The translations under genes were made by a program, and so were the position numbers. The notes under the pieces were generated by a model that saw only the letters and a list, made by a program, of their open reading frames with translations, was not told the origin of the DNA and did no database searches. From positions 1-64,000 of the forward strand of contig DIWU01000003.1 of assembly GCA_002428525.1 (NCBI GenBank): 64,000 nt of DNA, written 5' to 3'. This stretch comes from a bacterium UBP14_UBA6098 (GTDB lineage: Bacteria; UBP14; UBA6098). Each line of letters opens with the position of its first letter. Positions within the stretch are counted from its first letter, which is position 1. Positions 8,201 through 14,873 of this stretch are shown piece after piece.

Positions 8201-9974
8201 GATCGTTCGAGGACAGAACCTTAGAAATATTCTGCCGAAGCTCTTGACTCGGAAAATAGGCGGTTTGCTCTGCCGTGACCCGTTCGCCGATCATCCCGGA
8301 CGAAAGGGCCTTATAGAGAGCGAAGGCGAATTCCCTTCCGACTAACGCCTGGAGGTTTGCGATCTCGATCTCGCCGGAAATGGCGACAAAGGCGCAGAGC
8401 CTTTGAGTTGCGACATTCAAGACCCGCCAGCGGTCTTTGAAGGGCGACTGGAATCGGGCGAGTTCCTCGGCGAAATGCCAAGACTCCGTGCGGGGTTCGA
8501 GGGCGCCGTTTTTGACAAAACCGAGGGCCTCCGCGCGAATCCCCGCGGGGTTTCCGCTCGACCTCTCGTGAAGATTGACGGATAGCGCTTCGATTTCGTC
8601 GATCGGGCCGAACAGGCCGCGGACGAACTCGGCGGTTTCCTTTGTGTCGAGCGGTGAAAGCTCGATTTTACGGCCCTCGCCGAAGCCGTCGAGCAGGGCG
8701 AGAACTCGGGCGTCGGAGTCGGCGACTGCCTTGAGAAGGCCATCGTGAACCGGCGCTCGAAAATGAACAACGAGAGGGGTTTGGGCGGTCAACTCCTCCA
8801 AGAATCTCGCGATATGTGCGTTTTGGACATCGCCGCTTTCGAGCGGAGGCTCCGCGGCAAGCCCGAGGGCGTCGAGGTAATCCTTGGGAAGCTCTCCCTC
8901 GACGAGCGGGATGAGCGGCGGTAGATATTTCTTTACTATAGGTGAATATTCCGCCGAAAGGAATGGCGCTAACAAGGCCGGCAAAATCGCGCCCGACGAG
9001 GAAACCTCCGCGGTTAGCGCTCCTTCGAGGGCAAGCTCGTTGATCGCCCGTTCGCAAAGTGCGGTTTTGCCGACGCCGTCCGCCCCAAGGATAGCTATGC
9101 TCTCGTGGAAATCCCCGGAAAGCCAAGCCTTTTTAATGAAATCCAGTTCGTCCCTTCGCCCGATAAAAGGCCCCTTCGGCAGGAAAAACCCCTCGGCGGG
9201 TATCGGCTCAATCCCGAGCATCTCCTGAAGCGCAAACCTAACAGAATAGGCGCTTGGGGGCCGTGCAAAGGGGTCCTTGTCGAGCAGTTTGCCGAGAATG
9301 CTCTCGAAGGGCGCAAGCTCACTGCCGAGTTTGGGGATTTTCGGTATGAAATCGAGCTGAGCGCGTAGCGACTCCGCGGCCGTCGCCCTCGAAAAGGGGT
9401 TTTTGCCGGTGAGTAGCTCGAGCGCGATCACCCCGAGAGAATAGAGGTCGGCGCGGCTGTCGTAGTATTCGCGGCGAATAACCTCGGGAGCCATATACTC
9501 GGGAGTGCCGCAGATCCCGCCGCGGTTCGATTCGGCAAGGCCGAAATCCATAAGAAGCGGCGAGCCCTTGGAAACAAAGATATTCGAGGGTTTGAGATCG
9601 AGGTGAAGCGCGCCGTGTGCATGAATGAACTCGAGGCCGCCGGCGATCTCGCAGATCATCCGAGCGGCCTCGCGCGGTGGAAGTCTCGTCGATGAAAGCG
9701 TTTCGCCCTCGAGCAGTTTCGTCGCGAGCCAAACAGAGCCGCCCTCGATGCCCATAGCGAGATGCGGGACAACCGCCGGGTGATTGAGTTGCGCCACCAA
9801 ATAGAACTGGTTGCGAAATCGATCGAGGCTAACCCTTTGTGTGACTTCGGGTTTGAGGATTTTAAGGGCGACCTCGCATTTGCGCACATCGTCATAGGCG
9901 CGATAAACGACCCCGGTTGCGCCCTCGCCGAGGCGGTCGCGGATTGTGAACCTGCCGAAAACGAACTCTGTCAT
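5256..9974 (-). CDS. Giant Ser/Thr kinase-ATPase-TPR-GAF-sigma54 activator with Fis-type HTH
   Basis: 1,572 residues. Residues about 7-255 are a Hanks-type kinase: GEGATG loop near 17, Lys38, HLDLKPSN 124-131 (Leu replaces the usual Arg of HRD), DFG 143-145, GTPEYMAPE activation segment. About 265-600 is an AAA-type ATPase beginning at an 'IGRRDEL' segment with a P-loop (GADGVGKTA). About 600-1040 are TPR repeats, about 1060-1200 a GAF domain, and about 1210-1480 a sigma54-interaction AAA+ domain with GETGTGKD, an intact GAFTGA loop and GGTLFLDEIGE. The C-terminus is a Fis/HTH_8 helix-turn-helix. The intact GAFTGA implies activation of sigma54 promoters; I saw no clear -24/-12 site in the intergenic gaps of this window. 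The start ATG directly abuts the TAA of the upstream gene. I infer a sensor-transducer that couples phosphorylation and ligand sensing to transcription. Confidence 0.9.
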   Translation of the reverse strand: MTEFVFGRFTIRDRLGEGATGVVYRAYDDVRKCEVALKILKPEVTQRVSLDRFRNQFYLVAQLNHPAVVPHLAMGIEGGSVWLATKLLEGETLSSTRLPPREAARMICEIAGGLEFIHAHGALHLDLKPSNIFVSKGSPLLMDFGLAESNRGGICGTPEYMAPEVIRREYYDSRADLYSLGVIALELLTGKNPFSRATAAESLRAQLDFIPKIPKLGSELAPFESILGKLLDKDPFARPPSAYSVRFALQEMLGIEPIPAEGFFLPKGPFIGRRDELDFIKKAWLSGDFHESIAILGADGVGKTALCERAINELALEGALTAEVSSSGAILPALLAPFLSAEYSPIVKKYLPPLIPLVEGELPKDYLDALGLAAEPPLESGDVQNAHIARFLEELTAQTPLVVHFRAPVHDGLLKAVADSDARVLALLDGFGEGRKIELSPLDTKETAEFVRGLFGPIDEIEALSVNLHERSSGNPAGIRAEALGFVKNGALEPRTESWHFAEELARFQSPFKDRWRVLNVATQRLCAFVAISGEIEIANLQALVGREFAFALYKALSSGMIGERVTAEQTAYFPSQELRQNISKVLSSNDLAMNHCTLAERILESSSTTQSKLSAARHFEAGLSTSKAAKLYFEVGTEALKKIDYPTARNALEAADRLSIVLVSQTDKVKCLKRLALARKNLGDFEGARESYYRANALAESADSTEQRASITGDIGVTFFEQGNTEKALEYYRRAHGLHDSLGNEKGALIDLVNIAGALQVAGEFGPAREAYIEATAKANLLENHLCLAAVKLNLGEMSIADNDLASALQLTLESAAIAREHSLENILFQALLLISQIHRLFGNSRLAAKSIDEAERAAASAGKRGLSAVAIERAAVMRFSGEYSSARASLNRAAEMFIYLGESERERFFVEAAMLSAVDGLALPRIKRVVLPEGIRDLFEVFSEAQSGAFEPAISLIDRVLQEPERVDKRILHEFYIQKSDILTFKSRFREALDTLEFAEGSLPFADPFILGRILAKKSALLQQLGDLGASRSAMASSRAFMSGLDNTTEIARQSGLLESLSEPARGELSLRKLLPILKALNSTLDSRHLLRKILDSTLEATGSERVLLFLVEKGSAELEMAISADGAELPLESARFSHGLVEYVMKSGNARFVGSVGEDASLSSRESVIDLDLSMALCVPISTEKYGLKGLIYADARIGKGAFDERTLDFMAALGEQAAIALRNAELFDDLRAERDGMARAIGGFGKDVIIGKSKVINELREKLSVIAAEDISLLITGETGTGKDLIARTIHSESARRNSQFIAINCAAIPENLIESELFGHERGAFTGADKRQIGKFELANGGTLFLDEIGEMPIALQVKLLRVLESRSIQRLGGDSDIPVDVRIIAATNLDITEALKTNILRKDLYYRIAPITVNIPPLREHPDDIPLLAYHYIEISANKFQRKFESITNTAISALTRYPWPGNVRELIGVIEEAVIFASTSILRIDDLPLKIARFSPSDDGITLPSEYSRLKALKTDVAESFERDVLIKLLKKYNWKATDAAKAFKIDRSRLQQLMKKYNIEKERQ

Positions 9975-12194
9975 TTACCGTCCCTCGAAGGTAACCGCCC
10001 ATTTGCCGTTTTTAATAATAAGGAGTATCGTTGACTTTGAGAAGCTCTGCTCGCCCGAATCGGAGACGCTTTGAAGGAGGACATCGACCTCGGCTGTTTC
10101 CCTTGAAACATCGAGGCGAACATCGAGTATTTTATTGACAAGAAGCGTGATGTTGTCGGAAAAGCGCGGGATTCTGTCGGCGGAGTAAATCGTCAAATCA
10201 AGAATCTCGGCGGTGTCCGCGCGAGCGATCGCCTCGAAGAGCCGAACCACGGTGATCTCCGGCGAGGGGGATTTATAACCCAAAACCCCGAGGATGTTAT
10301 CGTTTTCTCGCGGCTGTTGCAAAACCTCTGCGTTGAAAGCCGCGATCTCGGACATTGTCGAATCGCCTCTCGACAGCCAAAGCTCGGACAACCTCTCCCA
10401 AGCGAAGGACGAGCGATAGCGGAAACCCGCGGTGGTCGCGGTGTATTCGCCGACAACAAAGGGCGACATAGCATCGATCGCGGCGATGTAGGTTCTTTCG
10501 GCCGAATCGAAATCGCCTCGGGAGTTATAGACCGAGGCCAAACGGAAGAAGATATTCGGATCGCCGCGTCGGGCAAGTTTCACCGCCCGGTTTAGCGAGG
10601 CCGTCGCGCCGATTGTATCTCCGAGGGCGAGGCGGGTCGAGGCCAGCATATCGTGAAGCTCGGGAATCGTCGGGGCGCGGCGCAGAGCCGATTCGACCAT
10701 CCTTTGGGCCTTAGGAAAATCGGACTCGGCCAATGAAATCCCCGCCAAAAACGAACGCGCCTTCCACTCGGAGGGGTTTATCGCCGCGGATAGGGCGGCT
10801 GAGGACTTAGCGGAGTCGAGCCGTCCCTCGGCGGCGAGGGCAGTCGCCCTTTGGGTCAGGTTTTCCGAAACACCGCGCAGGCCGAGCACCCCCGCAAGGA
10901 GGCACGCGAGGATAATCGCGGGGATCCTCATTCGAAGCGGCGCAGGCGGGCGGGCCGGGTCCGAAATCCAGCGATGGCCGAAGGCAAACATAAGCCCCAC
11001 GGGCAAGATGATGCCCGCGTAGGCCGAGCCGATATCGACAGCCATATGCAAAAACACCGCGGTCAAGCCGGCCGCTATCGCCGGGACTATCAAGGGCGAG
11101 TTTCTGTCATAGCTTTTTCGCCACAATGGAACAAAGCTCGCGAGAAGCGCTATGCAAAGCAGGAGTATGCCGGGAATGCCGGTCTCGGCCGCGGCGCGGA
11201 GGTATGCGTTATGTGGGAAGGTCGGGAGAAACTTCAGTTTTTGCAGGTATTGGCCGCGGACCGCCGGCCATGCGCGCGTGCCGATCCCGAACAGGGGGTA
11301 GTCGGAGACGACCTCGATTCCGGCCTCGAGCATGGCGAGACGCTCGACATCGCTTTGGTCCTGAGAGGTTTCGATCGATTTGAACTCGGAGATCGAGGCG
11401 ACGCGGCGCGAGATTGCGCCCTTCGGCGACATCGCGAGGCCGAGGGCGAGGCCTGCGACAACGATAACTGCGGCGATAGCAAGCCTTTTCCTCCCCGCCC
11501 TGATGGCCAGCGCCGGTGCGAACACGACGAGGTAGGCGACAATCGCAGAGAGCCATCCCGCGCGGCTTCGGGTGATAATCAAGCCACCTATCATCGCGAT
11601 TGCCAGCGCGATGAGTAGCGCGCGGACGATGCCCCTATGCTCGAGCGCAAAGGCAATAACCATCGGCAAAAAGAGGATCAGGTAGGAGGCCATCGGGTTT
11701 TTCCAAAGGAATGGCCCGACGAAATATTTGATCATATCGGGGCCGCCGCTGACAGTGAATCGACCGAATAGGTATATATACCATCCTATAAGCGTTACAA
11801 GCGCGCAACCTATGATAAATAGAAACATCAACCTTTCGAGCTCGCGCGAGTCCGCCGGTGTCGAATAGACGATGAAACCGAGGGCGAGTATCCCGCAATA
11901 AAGCATTATTTCGCCGACGCTTGTGTCGATATCCAAAGAAAAAACCGAGGAAAAAGCGGCCCAGATTATAAATGCCGCCCATGGAAGAATCAAGGCTTTT
12001 CGGGGAATATAATATTGCCTATCTTTACGAGATAATGCAAGTATAAATACAGCTAACCCAACAAACGCCACCGCCCAACGAGAAAACGCCGAAAGCCCGC
12101 CGCCGTGAAGCGCTGCGTAAATCGAAAGAAGCACGGCGCAGTAAGCGGCGAACCGCCCGAGATCCTCCGAGCCTATCTTCGTGTCGGAACTCAA
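9975..12194 (-). CDS. O-antigen ligase-like polytopic membrane protein with C-terminal TPRs
   Basis: 739 residues. The N-terminal about 420 residues form some 11-12 hydrophobic segments. A Wzy_C/O-antigen-ligase-like core includes ITRSRAGWLSA and, in the large periplasmic loop, PLFGIGTRAWPAVRGQY and FPHNAYLRAAAETG, matching the ligase/polymerase family. The remaining about 300 residues are TPR-like helices (AINPSEWKARSFLAGISLAE, ALGDTIGATASLNRAV). Family members polymerise or ligate glycans on undecaprenyl carriers in the inner membrane; the exact substrate is unknown. The start is a TTG overlapping the stop of the RidA gene (TTGA). The kinase-regulator gene begins on the base after its stop codon, so the three genes are probably co-transcribed. 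Confidence 0.8.
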   Translation of the reverse strand: MSSDTKIGSEDLGRFAAYCAVLLSIYAALHGGGLSAFSRWAVAFVGLAVFILALSRKDRQYYIPRKALILPWAAFIIWAAFSSVFSLDIDTSVGEIMLYCGILALGFIVYSTPADSRELERLMFLFIIGCALVTLIGWYIYLFGRFTVSGGPDMIKYFVGPFLWKNPMASYLILFLPMVIAFALEHRGIVRALLIALAIAMIGGLIITRSRAGWLSAIVAYLVVFAPALAIRAGRKRLAIAAVIVVAGLALGLAMSPKGAISRRVASISEFKSIETSQDQSDVERLAMLEAGIEVVSDYPLFGIGTRAWPAVRGQYLQKLKFLPTFPHNAYLRAAAETGIPGILLLCIALLASFVPLWRKSYDRNSPLIVPAIAAGLTAVFLHMAVDIGSAYAGIILPVGLMFAFGHRWISDPARPPAPLRMRIPAIILACLLAGVLGLRGVSENLTQRATALAAEGRLDSAKSSAALSAAINPSEWKARSFLAGISLAESDFPKAQRMVESALRRAPTIPELHDMLASTRLALGDTIGATASLNRAVKLARRGDPNIFFRLASVYNSRGDFDSAERTYIAAIDAMSPFVVGEYTATTAGFRYRSSFAWERLSELWLSRGDSTMSEIAAFNAEVLQQPRENDNILGVLGYKSPSPEITVVRLFEAIARADTAEILDLTIYSADRIPRFSDNITLLVNKILDVRLDVSRETAEVDVLLQSVSDSGEQSFSKSTILLIIKNGKWAVTFEGR

Positions 12195-12571
12195 GACAGA
12201 ACCGCAATCGCAGACATCTCGATCGGGGCATCTTTAGGGAGACCCAAAACAGCGACACATTCGCGGGCCGGCGGCTCATCCGCAAAGAATTTCGCATAGG
12301 CACCGTTGACAGACGCAAAATCTGCCATATCGCGCAGAAAGATCGTCACCTTGACCAAATGCGCACTATGGCCGGCGCTTTCCGCAATGGCAAAGATGTT
12401 TCGAAGGCACATCGCGGCCGCCTCGGCGATATCACCGGAGACCATTGCGCCGGAAGCCGGATCGATGGGCAGTTGTCCGCTGATGAAAACAAGATTTCCG
12501 GCTATACAGGCCTGAGAATAAGGCCCGACTGCGGCCGGGGCTGAATCGGTTTTGATCGACCTATGGCTCAT
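12191..12571 (-). CDS. ridA: RidA family reactive imine/enamine deaminase
   Basis: 126 residues, the usual family length. It carries the RidA signatures APAAVGPYSQA near the N-terminus, VFISGQLPIDP, and PARECVAVLGLPKDAPIE, with Arg103 and Glu118 at the positions of the substrate carboxylate-binding Arg and the active-site Glu of E. coli RidA. Such proteins hydrolyse 2-aminoacrylate and similar imines made by PLP enzymes. It is the first gene of a minus-strand unit with the O-antigen-ligase-like and kinase genes. The 252-bp gap upstream (12572-12823) separates it from divergent meaB and includes a TTGACA on the minus strand, but no well-spaced -10 box. Confidence 0.9.
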   Translation of the reverse strand: MSHRSIKTDSAPAAVGPYSQACIAGNLVFISGQLPIDPASGAMVSGDIAEAAAMCLRNIFAIAESAGHSAHLVKVTIFLRDMADFASVNGAYAKFFADEPPARECVAVLGLPKDAPIEMSAIAVLS

Positions 12572-12823
12572 TTTGTTCCTTTGTTTGGATTTTTATTTAT
12601 AGAAAAATAATACGAACATTTTGTCAATCCGCAAGTGGGTAAGGGGATTCGGGGAAAAATGAGATTCCTCTTTGAAAAGCGGGTGAATTTCAATAGTATA
12701 TTGAATAGTGAAAAAGGCGTTTTTCGACGAGGGTCGATTCCCCACGGCCGAGGCGGTCTCGATGATGTCGTTGAGATATTGTTTATATAACCTGTTGTTA
12801 TAATATAAGTTAGGTATGATCGA

Positions 12824-13798
12824 ATGAGACCTCAGAGCGATAAAACCCGCGAGCTTGCGCGCGCGATTACACAGATCGAGAACCGAGGTGCCGGTTACGA
12901 GGCCGCTATGGCGCAGTTTTACCGGACACCTCGCTCGGGCTCATACAGGGTGGGAATCACCGGCCCGCCGGGAGCCGGTAAAAGCTCGCTTGTTGACAAG
13001 ATCGCGCTGAATTCGAGATACTTCGGGGACGAGATAGGCATCGTCGCGGTCGATCCGAGTAGCCCTTTCACCGGCGGAGCACTTCTCGGCGATCGGGTGC
13101 GTATGCGCGATTTGGCCGGCAAGAAAAACATCTTCATTCGAAGCATGGCCTCGCGCGGATCGATGGGCGGGCTGGCCTCCGCGACCAAGGATGTTCTCGT
13201 CGCGGTCGAGGCATTCGGCAAGCGGATAATTCTGCTCGAGACTGTCGGTGTCGGGCAGGTGGAGCTTGATGTCGTCGATGCCTGCGACACTGTGGTTGTA
13301 GTCCTGACGCCCGAATCGGGCGATTCGATACAGGCGATGAAGTCCGGGATCATCGAGATAGCCGATGTCTTCGCGATCAACAAATCGGACCGCGAGGGCG
13401 CGGATTTCTTTGCGATGGAGCTTTCCGCGATGCTCGACCTGAAGGACGACCGGCTGTGGCGACCGCCGATTGTCAAAACCGTGGCCTCTACCGGAGATGG
13501 GGTCGATGAGCTTGTCCGTCAGATCGAGGCACACAGGGAATATATCGTCAAATCGGGGCTTTTTGCCTCGCATAGAATCGAACAGATCGAGCGGCGCATT
13601 CGAGAGACGATCCTCGAGAATATCGGCAATATGATTGACAGGGAGATACTGCCGCAAGCCGAGCTTCGCGCCGCCGCGGAACAGGTATTCTCGGGAGATA
13701 TGGATCCCTATTCCTTTATCGGGGGCCAAATAAAAATGATAACATCATCACTCGATAACTACAAGCTATTCATTGGGAATTCAAAGGGGAATCGATGA
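12824..13798 (+). CDS. meaB: Methylmalonyl-CoA mutase-associated GTPase MeaB/ArgK
   Basis: 324 residues, normal for the family. P-loop GPPGAGKSS at 47-55, DPSSPFTGGALLGDRVRM as the switch region, ETVGVGQVE, and NKSD for guanine specificity. MeaB is the G-protein chaperone that gates cofactor loading and protects adenosylcobalamin-dependent methylmalonyl-CoA mutase. Its stop overlaps the start of the cobalamin adenosyltransferase gene (ATGA), and the mutase B12-binding subunit follows, so this is a coherent cofactor-delivery cluster. The catalytic mutase subunit is not in the window. The ribosome-binding site is weak. Confidence 0.93.
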   Translation: MRPQSDKTRELARAITQIENRGAGYEAAMAQFYRTPRSGSYRVGITGPPGAGKSSLVDKIALNSRYFGDEIGIVAVDPSSPFTGGALLGDRVRMRDLAGKKNIFIRSMASRGSMGGLASATKDVLVAVEAFGKRIILLETVGVGQVELDVVDACDTVVVVLTPESGDSIQAMKSGIIEIADVFAINKSDREGADFFAMELSAMLDLKDDRLWRPPIVKTVASTGDGVDELVRQIEAHREYIVKSGLFASHRIEQIERRIRETILENIGNMIDREILPQAELRAAAEQVFSGDMDPYSFIGGQIKMITSSLDNYKLFIGNSKGNR

Positions 13799-14301
13799 TT
13801 CAGGTTTACACCGGCAACGGCAAGGGAAAAACCACAGCCGCACTCGGTCTCGCACTCAGAGCGCGCGGCCATGGCCTCAAAGTGATAATAATTCAATTCA
13901 TGAAGGGCAGTCGCGAATATGGCGAGGTGAAGGCCGCGGAGCGTTTCGGGATCGAATTGCACCAGTTCGGCCTCGAGAGCTTTGTGAAGAAGGGCGACCC
14001 CTCCGCCGAGGATCTGCGACTCGCCCGCGAGGGCTTCGAGTTCGCGAAGAAGACACTCGCCGAGGGCGATTTCGATATAGTCATCCTCGACGAGATCAAT
14101 GTCGCCGCGGATTACGGCCTGATCGAGACGGGCGAGGTTTTAACCCTCGTCGAAAAAGCGCCCCCCGAGATCGAGCTGATTCTCACCGGCCGTTACGCCG
14201 CGCCCGAGATTATCGATGCGGCCGATCTCGTCACGGAAATGAAAGAGGTCAAACACCCATATTCCAAGGGGATCCCTGCGCGAATGGGCATAGATTTTTA
14301 A
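13795..14301 (+). CDS. cobO: Cob(I)alamin adenosyltransferase, CobO/BtuR type
   Basis: 168 residues. It begins MIQVYTGNGKGKTTAALGLA, the diagnostic P-loop of CobA/CobO/BtuR ATP:corrinoid adenosyltransferases, and carries VIIIQFMKG, the DIVILDEIN Walker-B-like segment and VTEMKEVKHPYSKGIPARMG near the end. It transfers the adenosyl group of ATP to cob(I)alamin, making the coenzyme used by methylmalonyl-CoA mutase. Translationally coupled to meaB by a 4-base overlap. Confidence 0.93.
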   Translation: MIQVYTGNGKGKTTAALGLALRARGHGLKVIIIQFMKGSREYGEVKAAERFGIELHQFGLESFVKKGDPSAEDLRLAREGFEFAKKTLAEGDFDIVILDEINVAADYGLIETGEVLTLVEKAPPEIELILTGRYAAPEIIDAADLVTEMKEVKHPYSKGIPARMGIDF

Positions 14302-14309
14302 AGCCATAC

Positions 14310-14338
14310 TTGACATCGCACTGGAAATAATGTAGATT
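14310..14338 (+). promoter_or_regulatory. Promoter for the B12-binding subunit gene
   Basis: TTGACA at 14310-14315, 17-nt spacer, TAGATT at 14333-14338. It lies just after the cobO stop codon, giving the B12-domain gene its own start site in addition to possible read-through. Confidence 0.5.
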
Positions 14339-14363
14339 ATGTGTTTTCAAATTGGAGGAAAAA

Positions 14364-14756
14364 ATGGATAAAAAGATTCGAATATTGCTTGCAAAGCCCG
14401 GCCTCGACGGCCACGACCGCGGAATCAAAGTCATCGCCAATGCCCTCCGCGACGCCGGAATCGAGGTAATTTACGCCGGCTTGCGCCAAACCCCGGAATC
14501 GATCACCGAGGCCGCTATTCAGGAGGATGTCGATGCCATCGGGCTGAGTATTCTTTCCGGCGCGCATATGACCATCTTCCCCGCGGTTAAGGCAAAACTC
14601 CACGAGTCGGGTGCCGACGACATCCTCCTTTTCGGCGGAGGAATTATCCCCGACGAGGACAAGGTCGCGCTCGAATCGTCGGGCATCGGAAGGATTTTCA
14701 CCCCCGGAACGACCACGCAGACCATTATTGATTATATAAAATCCTCGATCGCTTAG
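14364..14756 (+). CDS. Methylmalonyl-CoA mutase cobalamin-binding (small) subunit
   Basis: 130 residues, with start at the ATG eight bases after GGAGG rather than the in-frame TTG at 14352. The sequence begins KIRILLAKPGLDGHDRG, with the DxHxxG motif whose His is the lower axial cobalt ligand, followed by the SxL (GLSILSG) and GGG (LFGGGIIP) motifs of the Rossmann-like B12 fold. It corresponds to the C-terminal domain of methylmalonyl-CoA mutase, here a free-standing subunit as in split mutases. A separate catalytic subunit must be encoded elsewhere. A strong terminator follows. Confidence 0.92.
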   Translation: MDKKIRILLAKPGLDGHDRGIKVIANALRDAGIEVIYAGLRQTPESITEAAIQEDVDAIGLSILSGAHMTIFPAVKAKLHESGADDILLFGGGIIPDEDKVALESSGIGRIFTPGTTTQTIIDYIKSSIA

Positions 14757-14786
14757 GCCAAATCTAAAGGCTTTCGAGATCGTCTT

Positions 14787-14819
14787 CCCGGTATGGCTCG
14801 CTGTATCGGGATTTTTTTA
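14787..14819 (+). terminator. Rho-independent terminator of the B12 cluster
   Basis: CCCGGTA pairs with TATCGGG (one G-U pair) and is followed by A and seven T residues. It lies 30 bases after the B12-subunit stop codon. Confidence 0.75.
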
Positions 14820-14826
14820 TTAAAAA

Positions 14827-14850
14827 AAACCGGCCTCGAAAGGCCGGTTT
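14827..14850 (-). terminator. Bidirectional terminator with 10-bp stem
   Basis: AAACCGGCCT-CGAA-AGGCCGGTTT, a perfect 10-bp stem with a tetraloop. On the minus strand it is followed by a T-run, ending the 14874-17036 gene; on the plus strand the sequence continues CTTTT and may back up the preceding terminator. Confidence 0.8.
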
Positions 14851-14873
14851 CTTTTGCTTGAACGCCGTATCGG

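Noticed and set aside
12572..12823. Small gene or riboswitch in the ridA-meaB gap
   Set aside because: No open frame with a ribosome-binding site and no recognisable cobalamin-riboswitch B12-box; only weak promoter-like hexamers.
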